Below, piece after piece: positions 46,089 through 57,609 of a stretch of 64,000 nt of DNA. The stretch spans positions 30,689,001 to 30,753,000 of the forward strand of contig CM044877.1 of the NCBI GenBank assembly GCA_024500155.1, read 5' to 3'. Under the pieces are notes generated by a model. It was not told where the DNA came from and did no database searches. It saw only the letters and a program-made list of their open reading frames with translations. The stretch is from Chenopodium formosanum (taxonomy: Eukaryota; Streptophyta; Magnoliopsida; Caryophyllales; Amaranthaceae). Positions within the stretch are counted from its first letter, which is position 1. The number at the start of each line of letters is the position of its first letter. A program made the position numbers and the translations under genes.

Positions 46089-46820
46089 AAGGTTCTACCT
46101 AAACAATTCATTCTCATGCAATAGTCTAGGCAAATCAATGAAAGAGGTCTCCCCTAATAAGGATCCTTCTCATGCATCCTATTAGTTACAATCAAATTAA
46201 GAGAATAAAGAAGCACAATCCATAAAAACTCCACTTTAATAACTCATTCTCATGCAATCATTAAAATAGAGGTGATCCTAATCTAATTCAAATCACTTTC
46301 ATGCATTTAAACTAGAAAACATCAAATAGAGTGCAACAATAAGCCCAAGCTAATAAAAATCATGTCTTTCATCAATATATGGCATAAGTTCAATCCAACC
46401 ATTATCATTCATCCATCATTCAATACATATCTTCCACCCCCTTCCCCTAGCTAAGAGTTTAGCCTAGAGAAGGGAGATTAAACATAATATCAAAACTAGA
46501 AATAAACACAAAAAAACTCAAAATAAGACATGTTTGAAATTTATGAAATCAATAACAACAAGATAAACTAATAAGATTGACAAAAATAAGTAACAATAAA
46601 GCAAATAAATAATATCAAAGGAAAGGAGAAGAGATTACTAAAGAAAGGATTGAAGAAAGATGAAAACTTGGATGCTTGCTTGAATTATGGAAGATTAAAG
46701 CTTGAGCAAAGTTGAATACAATAAAGGAAGCTTGAATAACAATCTATTTTCTCTCCTTAGATTAGGCTAATGTTCTATGGAATTAGTACTAAGTGTCCCC
46801 CTATTACAAAGAGTCTCGTC

Positions 46821-47184
46821 TATATATATGTGGCTCCACCCAAAAGAAAGAGACTTGGACAACAAGGCGCAAATAAATCGTAAACCCAGTCGTGCGCGCC
46901 CGCACATGAGTCTTGTGCGCCCGCACACAATGTGTGTGTGCCCTCTCATCGTAGTGTGCGGTCGCAACTTTAAGGGTACGAGGAAAATGAGCGCGCCCGT
47001 ACATGAGTTCTGCGCGCCCGCGCATAGATGTGTGCGCCCGCACAGAGGTCGCGCATAAGGTCGCGCAAACTCTCTGGTTTTGCTCTGTTTTTTCAGTCTG
47101 GCTGTGCGGGTTCTAACAGGGCTGCACGCCCGCACAGCCTCACATGTGCGCCCACACAGAAGTCGCACAGCACCCCGCGCACAA
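46821..47184 (-). promoter_or_regulatory. U3 promoter of the A 5' LTR: dyad array plus TATA box
   Basis: Array of GTGCGCCCGCAC-type sites at 46891-47184 and a minus-strand TATATATAGAC at 46829-46819, same layout as in the left LTR. Being the 5' LTR, this would be the transcription start of element A; the nested solo LTR is downstream of it, within the transcribed part of the LTR. Confidence 0.65.
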
Positions 47185-49136
47185 CAGATAGCTTGGCTTC
47201 TTGATATCCTCTTTCTTTCGGCACATAATACCTACAAAACCAAAGCATGGAGATCAAAATAAAAACAAAGCGAGAAGACTAAGAGAAGGGAAGATAAGGG
47301 AGAAAAGGAAAGAGGAAGCAAAACTAAGTAAAAATGCTTAGAAAAAGGGCCAAACAAGCGCAAATGAGGGGAAAATCCTTAGAGAAAAAGGATAAAAGAG
47401 TGGCATCATCATGCGCGACCTTGTGGGGGACCGTCTGGTGTCGGCCCTTCACGTGTTCGTGCAATCTTGTCCATACTCAGTTCTTGCCGACGAGTTGTCG
47501 GCTGACGAGCTTGATCGACAGTGTACACCTGAGCAGCTGGCTCGGATATACATTGCCCACGTTCTTTCCGTCACCATCTTAAGTGATCAAGGAGAGCGTT
47601 TTGCCATTAGGTTACTTATTTGCCTCAGCGATTTGTGGCAAGTAGGTAACCTGAGTTGGGCGGAGGTGTCGTATGCCCGCATGCTTACTGCTATGGGCAA
47701 GGCAACCCGGGCCATGGATTTCGTGGTAGCTACAGAGGTGCCTTGGATCTCGCTTACATGGCATGGTTGTATCCTTGAGGTACGTGTTTTAAGCCTTTCG
47801 GTTATTATTTTCATTTTTTTTCTTTTGGCTTATCTTTTCTCGATTTCAGGCTCGGGGATACTTGAATCTGCCTTTCTTAGCCCCCAGGGTTCTTAGGGCA
47901 ACTCGTTTCCCTATCGGCCATCGATTGGTTGAGATTAAGAGGAGACGTACTACTTTTGTCGGCGACTTTCGTCATAGGATTCTTTCGGCGACTCGTGCGT
48001 CTGTGAGTATTCCAAACTACATGTTCTCTCTTCGTTTTTTTTTATTTTACTCATTTTCTAACGATTTTTCATGTGGTTGTGTTTTATAGATCGATCTCCG
48101 TCCTTGGAGTTTGATCGTTGGAGTCCCTGAGGCTATCCAGTTTGGCATGGTTCGTTGCCGTTTCCGGGCCCTCTATACGGGACTCTCGGTGTTCCAGAGG
48201 ACCGACGCTTTGTTTTTAGGCGAGCGTTTTTTCTGGCAGCTTTCGACCGAGGAGCCTTTGGTTCCTACGGATCCTCCGATCAGGATGCTGTGTCTGGACC
48301 TGCTGTCCACCAAGGATCAAGCTCAGGCGATCCTTGGTTTTCCAACGGAGCAGCTGGTGTTGTCGGATGCTTCTTATCCGGCTTTTATAGCATCCAGGCT
48401 GACTCCTTTTCCGGCCTTTGTTCCGGTTAGTTTTCTAACTCTTTTTTTTTCGTGTTTCTAATTATTTTTCGGAATTTTGACCCTTTTATTGTTTTTGTCA
48501 CATGTATTTTTAGCGGGTCGAGCTAGGTGGTTGGGTGCCTCCTATAGCGGAGATCACGTATACCTATGCTGTCGGATCGGTAATTCGTGAGACCCTTCCA
48601 GCAGCCGAGGATGATGAGGGGATACAGTTCGTACCTGAGACGGTTGAGTCGGTATGTCTTTTACGTATATGTACTTAAATATTTTCTTATTATTTTTTGT
48701 TTGATATACATTTGTTTACTAATTGTCCTTGTATTCTTGGAACAGGTTCCGCGAGAGATCGTGAACGGCATGGTGAGAACATTACGTGCTTTTCGAGCTA
48801 CTTATCGGAGAGCCCTCGTGACTTTGTCATGCCAGGATCATCGGATGATCGCGGTAAGTTTTATTTCTTTTTTTCTTTGCAACGAAGTTATTACATCTCA
48901 TGTATTAATATTCGTTTTGGATTTTGCAGGATGTGCAGTAACCGTCTAGTAGTCGCCGAGCACCCTGATTCCTCTTGTACACATATATATATATATATTT
49001 TTAGGAAACTTATGTATATATTTTTTGTATATTTTTTTTGTATATATGTCATTATTATTAGTATTTTTTTCGTTTCCATGTGTACATTAATGCGAAAAAT
49101 TTTCGAGGGAGGAAGGGGTTCCCGACTTACCCCCCT

Positions 49137-49325
49137 CGAAAAAATAAACAAACTTAGAAAAGAAAAAAGAAGGGAAAAGAAAATAAGAAAATAGAAAAAG
49201 AAAATAAAGTAGGAAAAGAAATAAAGAAAATAAAAAGAAAAAGAAAGTAGAAAGACAAATAAAAAGGAAATAAGAAAATAATAAAGAGAATAAAAAGAAA
49301 ATAAGAAAGTAGGCAAGAAAAGGGA
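49137..49325. repeat. Homopurine tract of C2
   Basis: The counterpart of 4162-4350 in C1: A/G-only stretches downstream of the PMD gene. The minus-strand ORFs across it are low-complexity and not genes. Confidence 0.7.
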
Positions 49326-49435
49326 CACAAAGTGTTAGAAGGCAAGCGTATGATTAGTCTTAAGATCTCGTGAAGATTCTGTCATTATATGAGCCAAACT
49401 ACGGAAATTAACCAAACTTACATGCCGCGTCAGGG

Positions 49436-49628
49436 AAGTCGCGCGCAACTGCGTGAGTTGCGCGGGACTGTCGCACGCATTTAATTCTGTTGCGCGCAGG
49501 TGTCGCGCGCAACTCGGGAGTTGCGCGCAGGTGTCGCGCGCAACTCGGGAGTTGCGCGCACAACCTGTCAATGAAATTTCCTTTAAGCCGAATTTGCCGA
49601 AAATTTTCCCCTCTTGGGTCTATTTAAA
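49436..49628 (+). promoter_or_regulatory. C2 promoter remnant of the lost DUF7745-like gene: dyad array plus TATA-like box
   Basis: The array at 49436-49565 is the most perfect in the window: a 31-bp unit is repeated exactly (49497-49527 and 49528-49558), each with 11-bp arms GCGCGCAACTC and GAGTTGCGCGC around GG. TATTTAAA lies at 49621-49628. The gene it would serve is deleted: from about 49692 the sequence is C2 pol linker. Confidence 0.65.
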
Positions 49629-49691
49629 AGTGGTTTCGTGTAGGCTTTTGATCATCTCGCATTCATTCGCTTAGTAATATAAGAAAATAAA

Positions 49692-51281
49692 TAGAGTTAA
49701 GCCAATTTTGACTTCTCTCTTATTTTCGTGAGTTCCTATATTAACTATTTTAATTTCTTCAACGATTGGGTTCTTTTGTTCTCGTTCATTTATTAGTTCA
49801 ACCAATTTATTATATATTATCATCTTCATTAAATTGATTGTTATAGCATTCAAAAGATTCAACAGAAGGCATATACTCGAAAATAGAGCTCATATTATTA
49901 AAATCAAAAGAGAGTACATCAAGAGAAAAATCCTTTTTCGGGTCTTCGTCCTTAGAACTATTAAATAAAGACTCGGTAATGGCCACAAGGCCTAGATTTT
50001 CAGCTTCCCTATAGTCTACAATAAATTCATCGTCCGATTCTTAAAACATCTTCCCTTCGCCTGTGACGATCTCCAGTTTATCGCCTTTGTGATTGATCCA
50101 TTTGAATGATTTCCTCCATCCATGCTCAAAAGTTTCGTTTGAAGGGGTGGTCAATGAGGTTGGATCAAAGGCTTCATCTTGAATGGCGTTTTTATTGGTC
50201 ATTGTTGCGACATGATTTTAATCTAGTCCAAATAGCAAGTTAAATGCTTGCCTATCATAGCACCCTAGAGTTGGATGTTTTGATTTAACAATACTAAGAT
50301 CGTCATCCAAGAAGTAGCAATCATGAAATATTTCAAATCCAGGCTTCTTGATTCCTTCCAAAACTAAGGTTTCCGAAAAGTCGTAACATGGGTAATCTTC
50401 TCCCTCCCTAATGAATTGTCCATTAAGGGTTTGTTGATAGGATGGGAGTAAAGTGATTATCCCTTTCTTATTATTGTATCTACATGCTTTGTTTTTTGCA
50501 TCGTGAGACTCCAATTCTTCTTTGGTTGGTTTATATCCCAATTCAAAAGAGAATCTTTTCTTTGGGATAGGAAGTAAGAGAGATTTCTTCATTCCTATTC
50601 CCAAAGGCATCCCAGGAAAGTAAATACTCTTGAGAAAGATGTTGTTTACTATCCGAGTGGAATATGGATCAAGCTTGAATGATTCTTCCAAGTCTTCTTC
50701 CATTTAAATTGTAAAGATTGGCTCCACGGCAATTCCCCACATGTCCTCTTCATCATTATCATGGTTTATTTCTAAGAGTGATTGATCATTTATTGCTATT
50801 TTGAGTGGAGAAGCATGAATAGTCATAGGAAGCCCTTGATAGTTCAACCTAATCATTTGATGAAGTGAGGATGGTATTGCACTAAGCTCATGTATCCAAG
50901 GACGTCCAAGTAAAAGGATGAATGTAGGTTTTATGTCCTTAACATGAAATTCAACCAACTTTTGAATTGGGCCTGTGGTAATTGGTAGCTTAGCAATTCC
51001 ACACACCGATCTTCTCGAATTGTTATAGGCCCTAATGCTTTGTTTTGTTGATTGAAAATCTTTTTCTGGATTTAGTCCTAAGTTATTTTGCCGTTCGTAA
51101 TGGGCATACGTTTACACCCGACCCATTGTCTACCAAAGTTAGAGGGATATTGTATCCCTTGCATCCCATAGTTAAGTATAACGCATTGTTGTGGGTAGTG
51201 TATTTTAAAGGCAAATCATCATTAGTGAAAACGATTGACTTGTCGTATTTCACGCTATTAAGCAAGCAAACGAGGTCCTAA
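49692..51281 (-). pseudogene. C2 protease and linker, then pol deletion
   Basis: The minus-strand protease is split over 51265-51083 (LPLKYTTHNNALYLTMGCKG, LVDNGSGVNVCPLRT), 51006-50704 (LLLGRPWIHELSAIPSSL) and the linker 50703-50218. A further piece 49862-49692 (KREVKIGLTL) is the start of the pol linker, equal to C1 position 25012. Immediately beyond lies the antisense gene's 5' UTR, so RT to integrase are deleted. Stops between the pieces. Confidence 0.78.
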
Positions 51282-51376
51282 AGGGTTGTGTTTGTGCTTA
51301 CAGACAAAGCCGTTAGAGCGTTCATGAGAGAATTCCTATGTTAGTTAGAGCGTTCATGAGAGAATTCCTATGTTCT

Positions 51377-53079
51377 TTAGAATTCGTATGCTAACATTCG
51401 CCGTAGATTGGCAAAGTTGTTTGACCAATGGATCTTCCACCTCAATTGGAGGTGGTATTGTATTTTGTGTTTGACCTTGAGTTTAATTTTGTGTTGTCGA
51501 AGATCCATTTGGTGGTGGTTCTTTGTAGACTCGCCAGAACGAGTTAAATAATTTATCTCATTTAGGTTAGTTGTAGGACTCATAAACCAACTTTCTTCTA
51601 GAGGCTTTGAATGTGCCTCCATTTCAAGATGTTCCATGAGTTGTGCTTGATGTCATTTTTCATCCAAGGAGAGATTTGATAAATCTTGCGATTTCCCCAA
51701 GAAATGATCTCAATCAAGCGCTCCATTTGTTTCATTTTGCAAACAAGATGGAGGTGGGACGATGGCATATTTAGAGACATATAAGTCCCAAAAGTTGTCT
51801 TCCTATATTCCACATACTTCATTAGTCGCCCCTGTGAGTATTGTGGATAGAGGTTCTCCTATAGGTGTGATATAATCCAAAGGATTGAACGTATCACTTC
51901 CCATATGGTCTTCATCGATGCGAAACACCCCTAAGGGGGATGCATTATTGTTAGGTTTAGGCGTGGGAATTTTCCCATCGTCTACTAAATATTGTATCTT
52001 GTGCTTTAAAATATAGCAACGTTCTGTATCGTGTCCAACGCCTCTATGATTAGCACAATAAGCACTACCGTTCCATTGAGGAAACCTTATTTCTGGTGGA
52101 GTGGGTGGTGTTGGCCCTATTGGGGTAAGTAAGACTTTTTCATTTAATTTTTCTAACAATTCTTTATAGCTTACAGGAAATGGAGTAAATTTTCTCTCTT
52201 TTGTCCATCTTTTTCTAGGATCATCATATCGATTCGTGTTATTGTATTGCGTGGAAGTCACAAATACGTCAATAAAGGATGATGCATTATCATTCCCCTT
52301 CTTGTAGTTATTGATGATAATGAGGTTGGTTTGCTTTTTCTTTAGCAAGATCATCTTCAATCCTAGTAGCCACAGAATAGACCTTTTGAAAAGTGTCTAG
52401 ACCAAGGTAACGTAGATGTTTTGCTTTTCATGACAGTTGTCAATGAATTTTTGTACTAACTCGAGTTCAAGAGGCCTTTGGGCAAGGTGGGCGCCTTTTC
52501 TCGCCATCTACCATACAAAGCAAGGAAACCTTCATTGTCGCCTTGCTTAAGCATCTCGAGTTCACGTAAAGTTGACTTGAACTCTATGTTACTCTCGTAT
52601 TGGGTGATGAAAGCCGAAACTACATCTTCCCATGTTGCTTTAAATTTAGGGTCTAGCCCATAGTACCACCCTCTTGCGGTTGGTTCTAGTGATAAAGGGA
52701 AAGTCAAAGCATAAAGCTTAGGATCAACTCCCTTTAGTGCCATAGTGCCAGTAAAACACATTAAATGATTTTGTGGATTATTGGTCACCTTAAATATTAG
52801 CAAGTCCGTAGCTACAAACTTTTCCGATAAAGCAAGTCCTGGGGGAGGAGCAAACTTTTCTGCGTCAAAGTACTTGTTCCCCATTGTAGAACGAAGAACT
52901 AGCTTCTCTAATGACTTTTCTTTGATGGATAATTGCTGCATCTTTTCTTGTAAGGCTAACGCTTCGACTTTTTTCTTTTCAACATTTTCCATCTTCTCAA
53001 TTCTCCTCTCCTCGGCCTCTTGAGCCTTTTCCTCTCTCATACAAAGAATCTCTTATCAAAAATCTTCGACGGTTGTCAT
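51377..53079 (-). pseudogene. C2 gag
   Basis: ATG at 53079-53077, followed by a double stop after seven codons; the frame 53040-52456 is open (EEKAQEAEERRIEKMENVEK, APPPGLALSEKFVATD, ALKGVDPKLYALTFPLSLE, LEMLKQGDNEGFLALYGRW). After a frameshift 52360-51803 carries the knuckle YCANHRGVGHDTERC. The remainder to 51377 is broken. It is a close homologue of C1 gag with independent lesions. Confidence 0.78.
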
Positions 53080-54554
53080 TGTTATTGGTCTAGGATTTGT
53101 TGTCAAATGAAAGTGGTTTGAAAGAGGTTGATCTTTGGGTGGTAAACGTAGAATACGAGTGCCCGGGGGTCCTCTTTCCCAAGCTTGAAAATCGGCCCTA
53201 AAGGAGTACGAAAGGATAAGTAAATTGATACACTTGCTTTTGAAAGGGAAAAAAAAGAAAAAAGACGAGTCAATGAAGAAAAAAGATAAAAGAAAAGAAA
53301 AAGAAAAAAATCGATACGCTTGCTTTTGAAACGGATGACATCGACCTTAACAATTCTTCAATGAAGATATTATTCGGACGAGTCAATGGCCTTGTTTGGT
53401 AGTTAGCTTATTGGGGCTATATTAGCTTATTTGACCAACTTTAGTTGATTGACTAGTCAAATAAGTTAATACAAGTGTTTGGTAGTAAGCTTATTGAATA
53501 AGCTTATTTACCTCAATAAGCTGTTTTCCAAAACGTTGGGTAACCCAACGTTTTCAAAGAGCTGATTTGCTTTGGGGAAATTAAATTACAATTTTACCCT
53601 CGTGTAAATCCTATGACATACAATGAAGCAAAGCCAAATTAGTATTCTCACTTCTTCTCTGAGCCATCCACCACTCCATAGCAGATCTGCTTCTCAACTT
53701 ATCAAGGTTAGTTTTATCAATTTCTTTTCCTTAACTTGTATTTTTTTCTTCCTTAATTTCTTTGTTTTGATTATTGTTTTTCATTTTATTTTATTATATT
53801 TGTCATGCATTTTTTTTGTTAAAAGAAATTATCTATTTTAATCCAAATTTTAGCAATCCTTATCTCCTCCCCAAAAATTATCTCATGTTAACAAAAATTC
53901 GAAATCCTTGTTAGTTGTTACCCAGAACAATTCTGTTTTTTTTTTAAAAAAATTTAATTAAACTATATATGTGCCTCATTAACTGTTTTGGCTTTAAAAT
54001 TATGTGATTTTTTTTCTTTTGAATTATATATACGTTTATTTTTTTTTAATCTGAATTATATATGTATTATATCAGGAAAAAAAATTATACAACGGAATTT
54101 TATTAATTATCTGAATTTTTTTTTTTCTGGTCAGATACATCATGTATTGAAGACTACTGACAAAGTTTATCTATTGGGCCAATTAAGGTTCGTTCCTATA
54201 CTCTAGCATAGATAATTTAGTGGGATTATTTATATTGTTGCTAAAATTTGCAAGTTATGTGATTTGATTTGATTTACTTTCAGTTTAGATCAAGAAGTAA
54301 TGTGCTTTTTATTGATTGTGAAAGTAGGGAAATAAAAATTGGATCATTTTCATGTTAAGGTTTGAATGTAGTTTATGATGAGATTAGAACATGTTCTGTA
54401 TTCAAGTGGGAAATTGCATTCAACTTTTTTGATTGCTTTACTTTGGTAGAATAATTTATATATTTCATATTTTATAGTTTGTCTATGTTTTATCATCTTT
54501 GAAATTGATGTAGAAATCAATTGAATGAAAATTTTGCCGTCTTATAATGAATAG

Positions 54555-55774
54555 ATGGCACCCAACAACAAAAGAGTCAATGATGAAACAGAAGGTGGGG
54601 TGAATCGGGCTAATTGGTCTAAAGAAACTTTACATGTGTTTTGCGATTTGTGTATCAAATTTGCGGAGAGGAGTAAGGGTAAGCGTGGTTCCACAACCTC
54701 ACAACGAATGCCATGGAAGGTGTTAGAGGTAGAGTTTCAAAAAAAGACTAACTTAGTGTATGAAAAGAACAAACTAAAAAACAAGTGGGATCACATGAGG
54801 AGTAGATGGAGCCTTTGGAAAGCTTTGAAAGGAAAAGAAACCGGATTGGGATGGGATCATGAAAAAGGGACTATAAGTGCTAGTGAGGAGTGGTGGAAAA
54901 ACAAGATTGAGGTTAGTAGCTTACATCCCTTCACCTATTTATTATTCTGCCAATGTTAGGAAAACAATCCTTTTACCAATTTTTTATTCTGCCAATGTTC
55001 GGAAAATAATTTTGATTTTTTTTTTTCATAGGAAAATGCCCATTATAAGGCATTTCAAGATGAAGGGATTGATACAGATTTGGAGTTAAAGATGGACCAA
55101 CTCTTTGGAGTTTCAGTTGCTCAAGGGGTGCATAGGTTTACTCCGGTTCAAATTGAAAAAGAAGATGTTTACATTCCTTCCCCTCCGAGTGTTAATGTTG
55201 GTGATGTACCAATTCAATATGATGATGAGATGAGTTAGAATGAAGCATTTAACAAAATCCAATCTAGGAGGGAATGGCAAGAATTTTGGAATGATAATGC
55301 CTCCATTCCATCTCCTTCTCCTACTTCTCATTCTCCTACTCCACCATGTGATGAGTTCACTAGGAGAGGAAGTAAAAGGGTGCTTGAATGTAATGATGTT
55401 TCAGAGAGCTCTAAAAGTTGTAAGACTGAAACATAAAAAATAAAAAAATAATAAAAAATAAAAAAAAGGGCTCTGGAATGTTACTTGAGAAATTAGATGC
55501 CATGGTGAAGATAATTACGGAGAGAAACATGAAGGACATGGAATTAATGAACCTTAAATCTCAAAAACTTGACTCTTCTTCTTCTTTAGTAGCCGATTCT
55601 TTGGCCAAGTTAGTATCGTTGCCCGGTTTAATACCCGGTAGTCAAGAGTTTTGCTTTGCTTGCACCTTAATTGAGGATCCCCAAAAAAGGATAATTCTTG
55701 ATGGTATGCCGGATGATCACTCAAGATACCAATGGTTAAAATACTTATATGACAAGAGTGAAAAGAAAGAGTGA
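54555..55774 (+). pseudogene. Harbinger ORF1, Myb/SANT-like (trihelix type) DNA-binding protein
   Basis: Exon 1 54555-54911 encodes a Myb/SANT-like domain: ANWSKETLHVFCDLCIKFAE, NKLKNKWDHMRSRWSLWKAL, ASEEWWKNKIE. A GTTAGT donor and CATAG acceptor join it to exon 2 at 55032 (ENAHYKAFQDEGIDTDLELK). A stop at 55236-55238 (TAG) and an A-rich expansion near 55436-55467 break the frame. The end, 55478-55774, has MVKIITERNMKDMELMNLKS, FCFACTLIEDPQKR and WLKYLYDKSEKK. In PIF/Harbinger elements this protein acts with the transposase, aiding nuclear import and DNA binding. Confidence 0.78.
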
Positions 55775-56107
55775 TCATCATGGAACATAGCTAGGGAGTA
55801 AGTATTAGCCTTTTGTTATCGAAATGTAGGATATTATTAGTATTAACTAGGTAGTTTTATTTTCTACTTTTGTTATCGGAATGTAAGTTAAAGTACAAGA
55901 TACTACGTACATGGAAAATAGCATATGTATGTATGTGCTTGTCTCATGATTTTTTGGATAGTAGTTCATGAGCATGGTTTATTTTTTTTGTATGAATTAT
56001 GCTCATTTTAGATGGTACATGGAAAATAGCATATGTATGTGTTAGTTATTTATGTGTTCATATTTTGTTGTATTTATCACAAATATATTTCTTGGTTGTT
56101 TATAGGT

Positions 56108-56981
56108 ATGGACTTGCATGTAAAACGTAATGCAATACGTAAGAGGCGTAGAAATAATTTGTTTTGGGACTCGGTGGCTTGTGCATTGGGTTATATTTCT
56201 CTTTATTATGTAAAATACATACATAAGGAGCCATGCTTCACTTCTTATATGAACGGAGAAAGATGGATTCATGAAATATTAAATGGACATGAAAAACGTT
56301 GTTTTAACATGTTTAGAATGACTAAGAATACTTTTTGACAATTAGCCTTTGATTTGGAAAATAAGTATGGGTTGCTTCCTTCAGAGAGAATGTCAACACT
56401 AGAGAAGTTGGGTATATTTCTACATGTCCTTAGTATAGGAGCATCAAATCGAGAAGCTCAAGAACGATTCCAACATTCCGGAGAAACCATAAGTAGAGTT
56501 TTTAAAGAAGTTTTAGATGCAACACAGGGTTTGTCAAGGGATATTTTAAGACCGAGAGATCCCGAATTCAAGGAGATTCCTAACCAAATTGCTAATGATA
56601 CGCGATATATGCCATACTTTAAGGTAACAATTTTTTTAGATATTGTTGTTCTTATCTCATATCAATGTAATTTACAATTTATACTAATTTAGTACTGATG
56701 TTGGTCACATTAGGATTGCATTGGAGCTATTGATGGTACTCATATAGATGTAATTATTCCTGAGGAAGACCAATTGTGATACCAAGGAAGGAAAGGGACA
56801 CCTACCCTTAATGTATTAGCAGCTTGTGACTTTGATTTACTTTTTACGTATGTACTAACTGGTTGGGAGGGATCCGCTCATGATTCCAGAATTTTCCTTG
56901 ATACAATAAGTAATCCGAGCTTAAATTTTCCAAAGCCTCCTCCAGGTAATTATTATCAGTAGTAAGAATTAAATTTTATTC

Positions 56982-57069
<88 letters not shown>

Positions 57070-57609
57070 TTTAGTTTACTAACATGAAATTATTAGCATA
57101 ATACTCATTGCATACCATTTTGTTTAGGTAAATATTACTTGGCAGACAAAGGCTATCCTGAAAGAGAAGGGTACTTGACACCTTACCATAAGACAAGGTA
57201 TCATCAATCTGAATTTCGTGGTTCAAATCCAAGAGGGGCTCGAGAAATATTTAATCAAGCTCATTCATCTTTGAGAAGTTGTATTTAAAGGGCATTTGGC
57301 ATTTTAAAGGCTCGGTGGAAAATATTAGCTAAATTGCCAAGATATAAACCACAATATCACAACAAAATAATTTGTGCTTCGTGTGCCTTGCATAACTACA
57401 TTAGATTAAGCAAAATCCCTGACCCAGCATTTGTGATCATTGATAGAGATCCAAACTTCATTCCTCCTGAAGGCTTAGTGGATGGTGATTGTCATTCCAT
57501 GCAAGAGGCTAGGCGTTTGAGTACCAACGAGATGACAAAAATTCGAAATGAAATTACTGCTAGTTTGATGGCAAATAGGCAATCCAGAAGACGACGGCGT
57601 ATTTCTTAG
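56108..57609 (+). pseudogene. Harbinger transposase (HARBI1-like, DDE_Tnp_4)
   Basis: Exons 56108-56623, 56714-56945 and 57128-57609. Landmarks: LHVLSIGASNREAQERFQHS, DCIGAIDGTHIDVIIPE with the first catalytic Asp, LTGWEGSAHDSRIF with the second, ADKGYPEREGYLTPYHKTRY, KARWKILAKLPRYKP and LHNYIRL. Stops: TGA 56336-56338, TGA 56777-56779 and TAA 57286-57288. The third stop replaces the catalytic Glu of the motif I-E-RAFG. An (AT)n microsatellite lies in intron 2. No active enzyme can be made. Confidence 0.85.
56983..57066. repeat. (AT)n microsatellite
   Basis: About 84 bp of uninterrupted AT dinucleotides inside intron 2 of the Harbinger transposase gene. Confidence 0.95.

Larger units (their letters stand above)
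33780..47411 (-). mobile_element. Element A (Athila-like LTR retrotransposon)
   Basis: LTRs at 33780-35435 and 43605-47411 start TGATCGCGGG and end with CA on the plus strand. TGCGC flanks both sides (33775-33779, 47412-47416). The element reads on the minus strand: PBS 43599-43583, gag 43405-42360, protease and RT 42357-40083, RNase H, integrase to 38044, a 2.6-kb 3' region, PPT and 3' LTR. The integrase and protease sequences are of Athila type. The two LTRs (1656 and about 1650 bp without the nested solo LTR) are almost identical, so it is younger than C2, B and C1. Stops and frameshifts make it defective. Confidence 0.9.
43605..47411 (-). mobile_element. 5' LTR of element A (right), split by a solo LTR
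   Basis: The two halves 43605-43936 and 46094-47411 match the left LTR closely. The insertion at 43937-46088 is flanked by AAGGT on both sides. The LTR ends GTGGCATCATCA; the left copy has a slightly longer end (GTGGCAAAAATGCCAATCA), suggesting a small deletion here. Confidence 0.88.
33138..48941 (+). pseudogene. Antisense PMD gene of C2, split by element A
   Basis: Exons: 33138-33373, 33459-33779 joined with 47417-47779, 47850-48002, 48090-48425, 48514-48651, 48746-48853 and 48930-48941. Removing element A and one target duplication restores an open 684-nt exon 2, exactly the length of exon 2 in C1. Splice sites are canonical throughout, better than in C1. Residue landmarks: TLHFPWGDMTVTPFHFSMIM, ARIYIAHVLSVTILSDQGER, LTWHGCILE, PREIVNGMVRTLRAFRATY. 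Defects beyond the insertion: the start codon is CTG where C1 has ATG, and exon 1 is 5 nt longer with a shifted frame. The family is PMD, as for C1. Its coding frame beyond exon 1 was intact when A inserted. Confidence 0.8.

Noticed and set aside
56983..57066. (AT)n run as a replication origin or matrix attachment site
   Set aside because: A plain dinucleotide microsatellite within an intron explains it; nothing else supports an origin.
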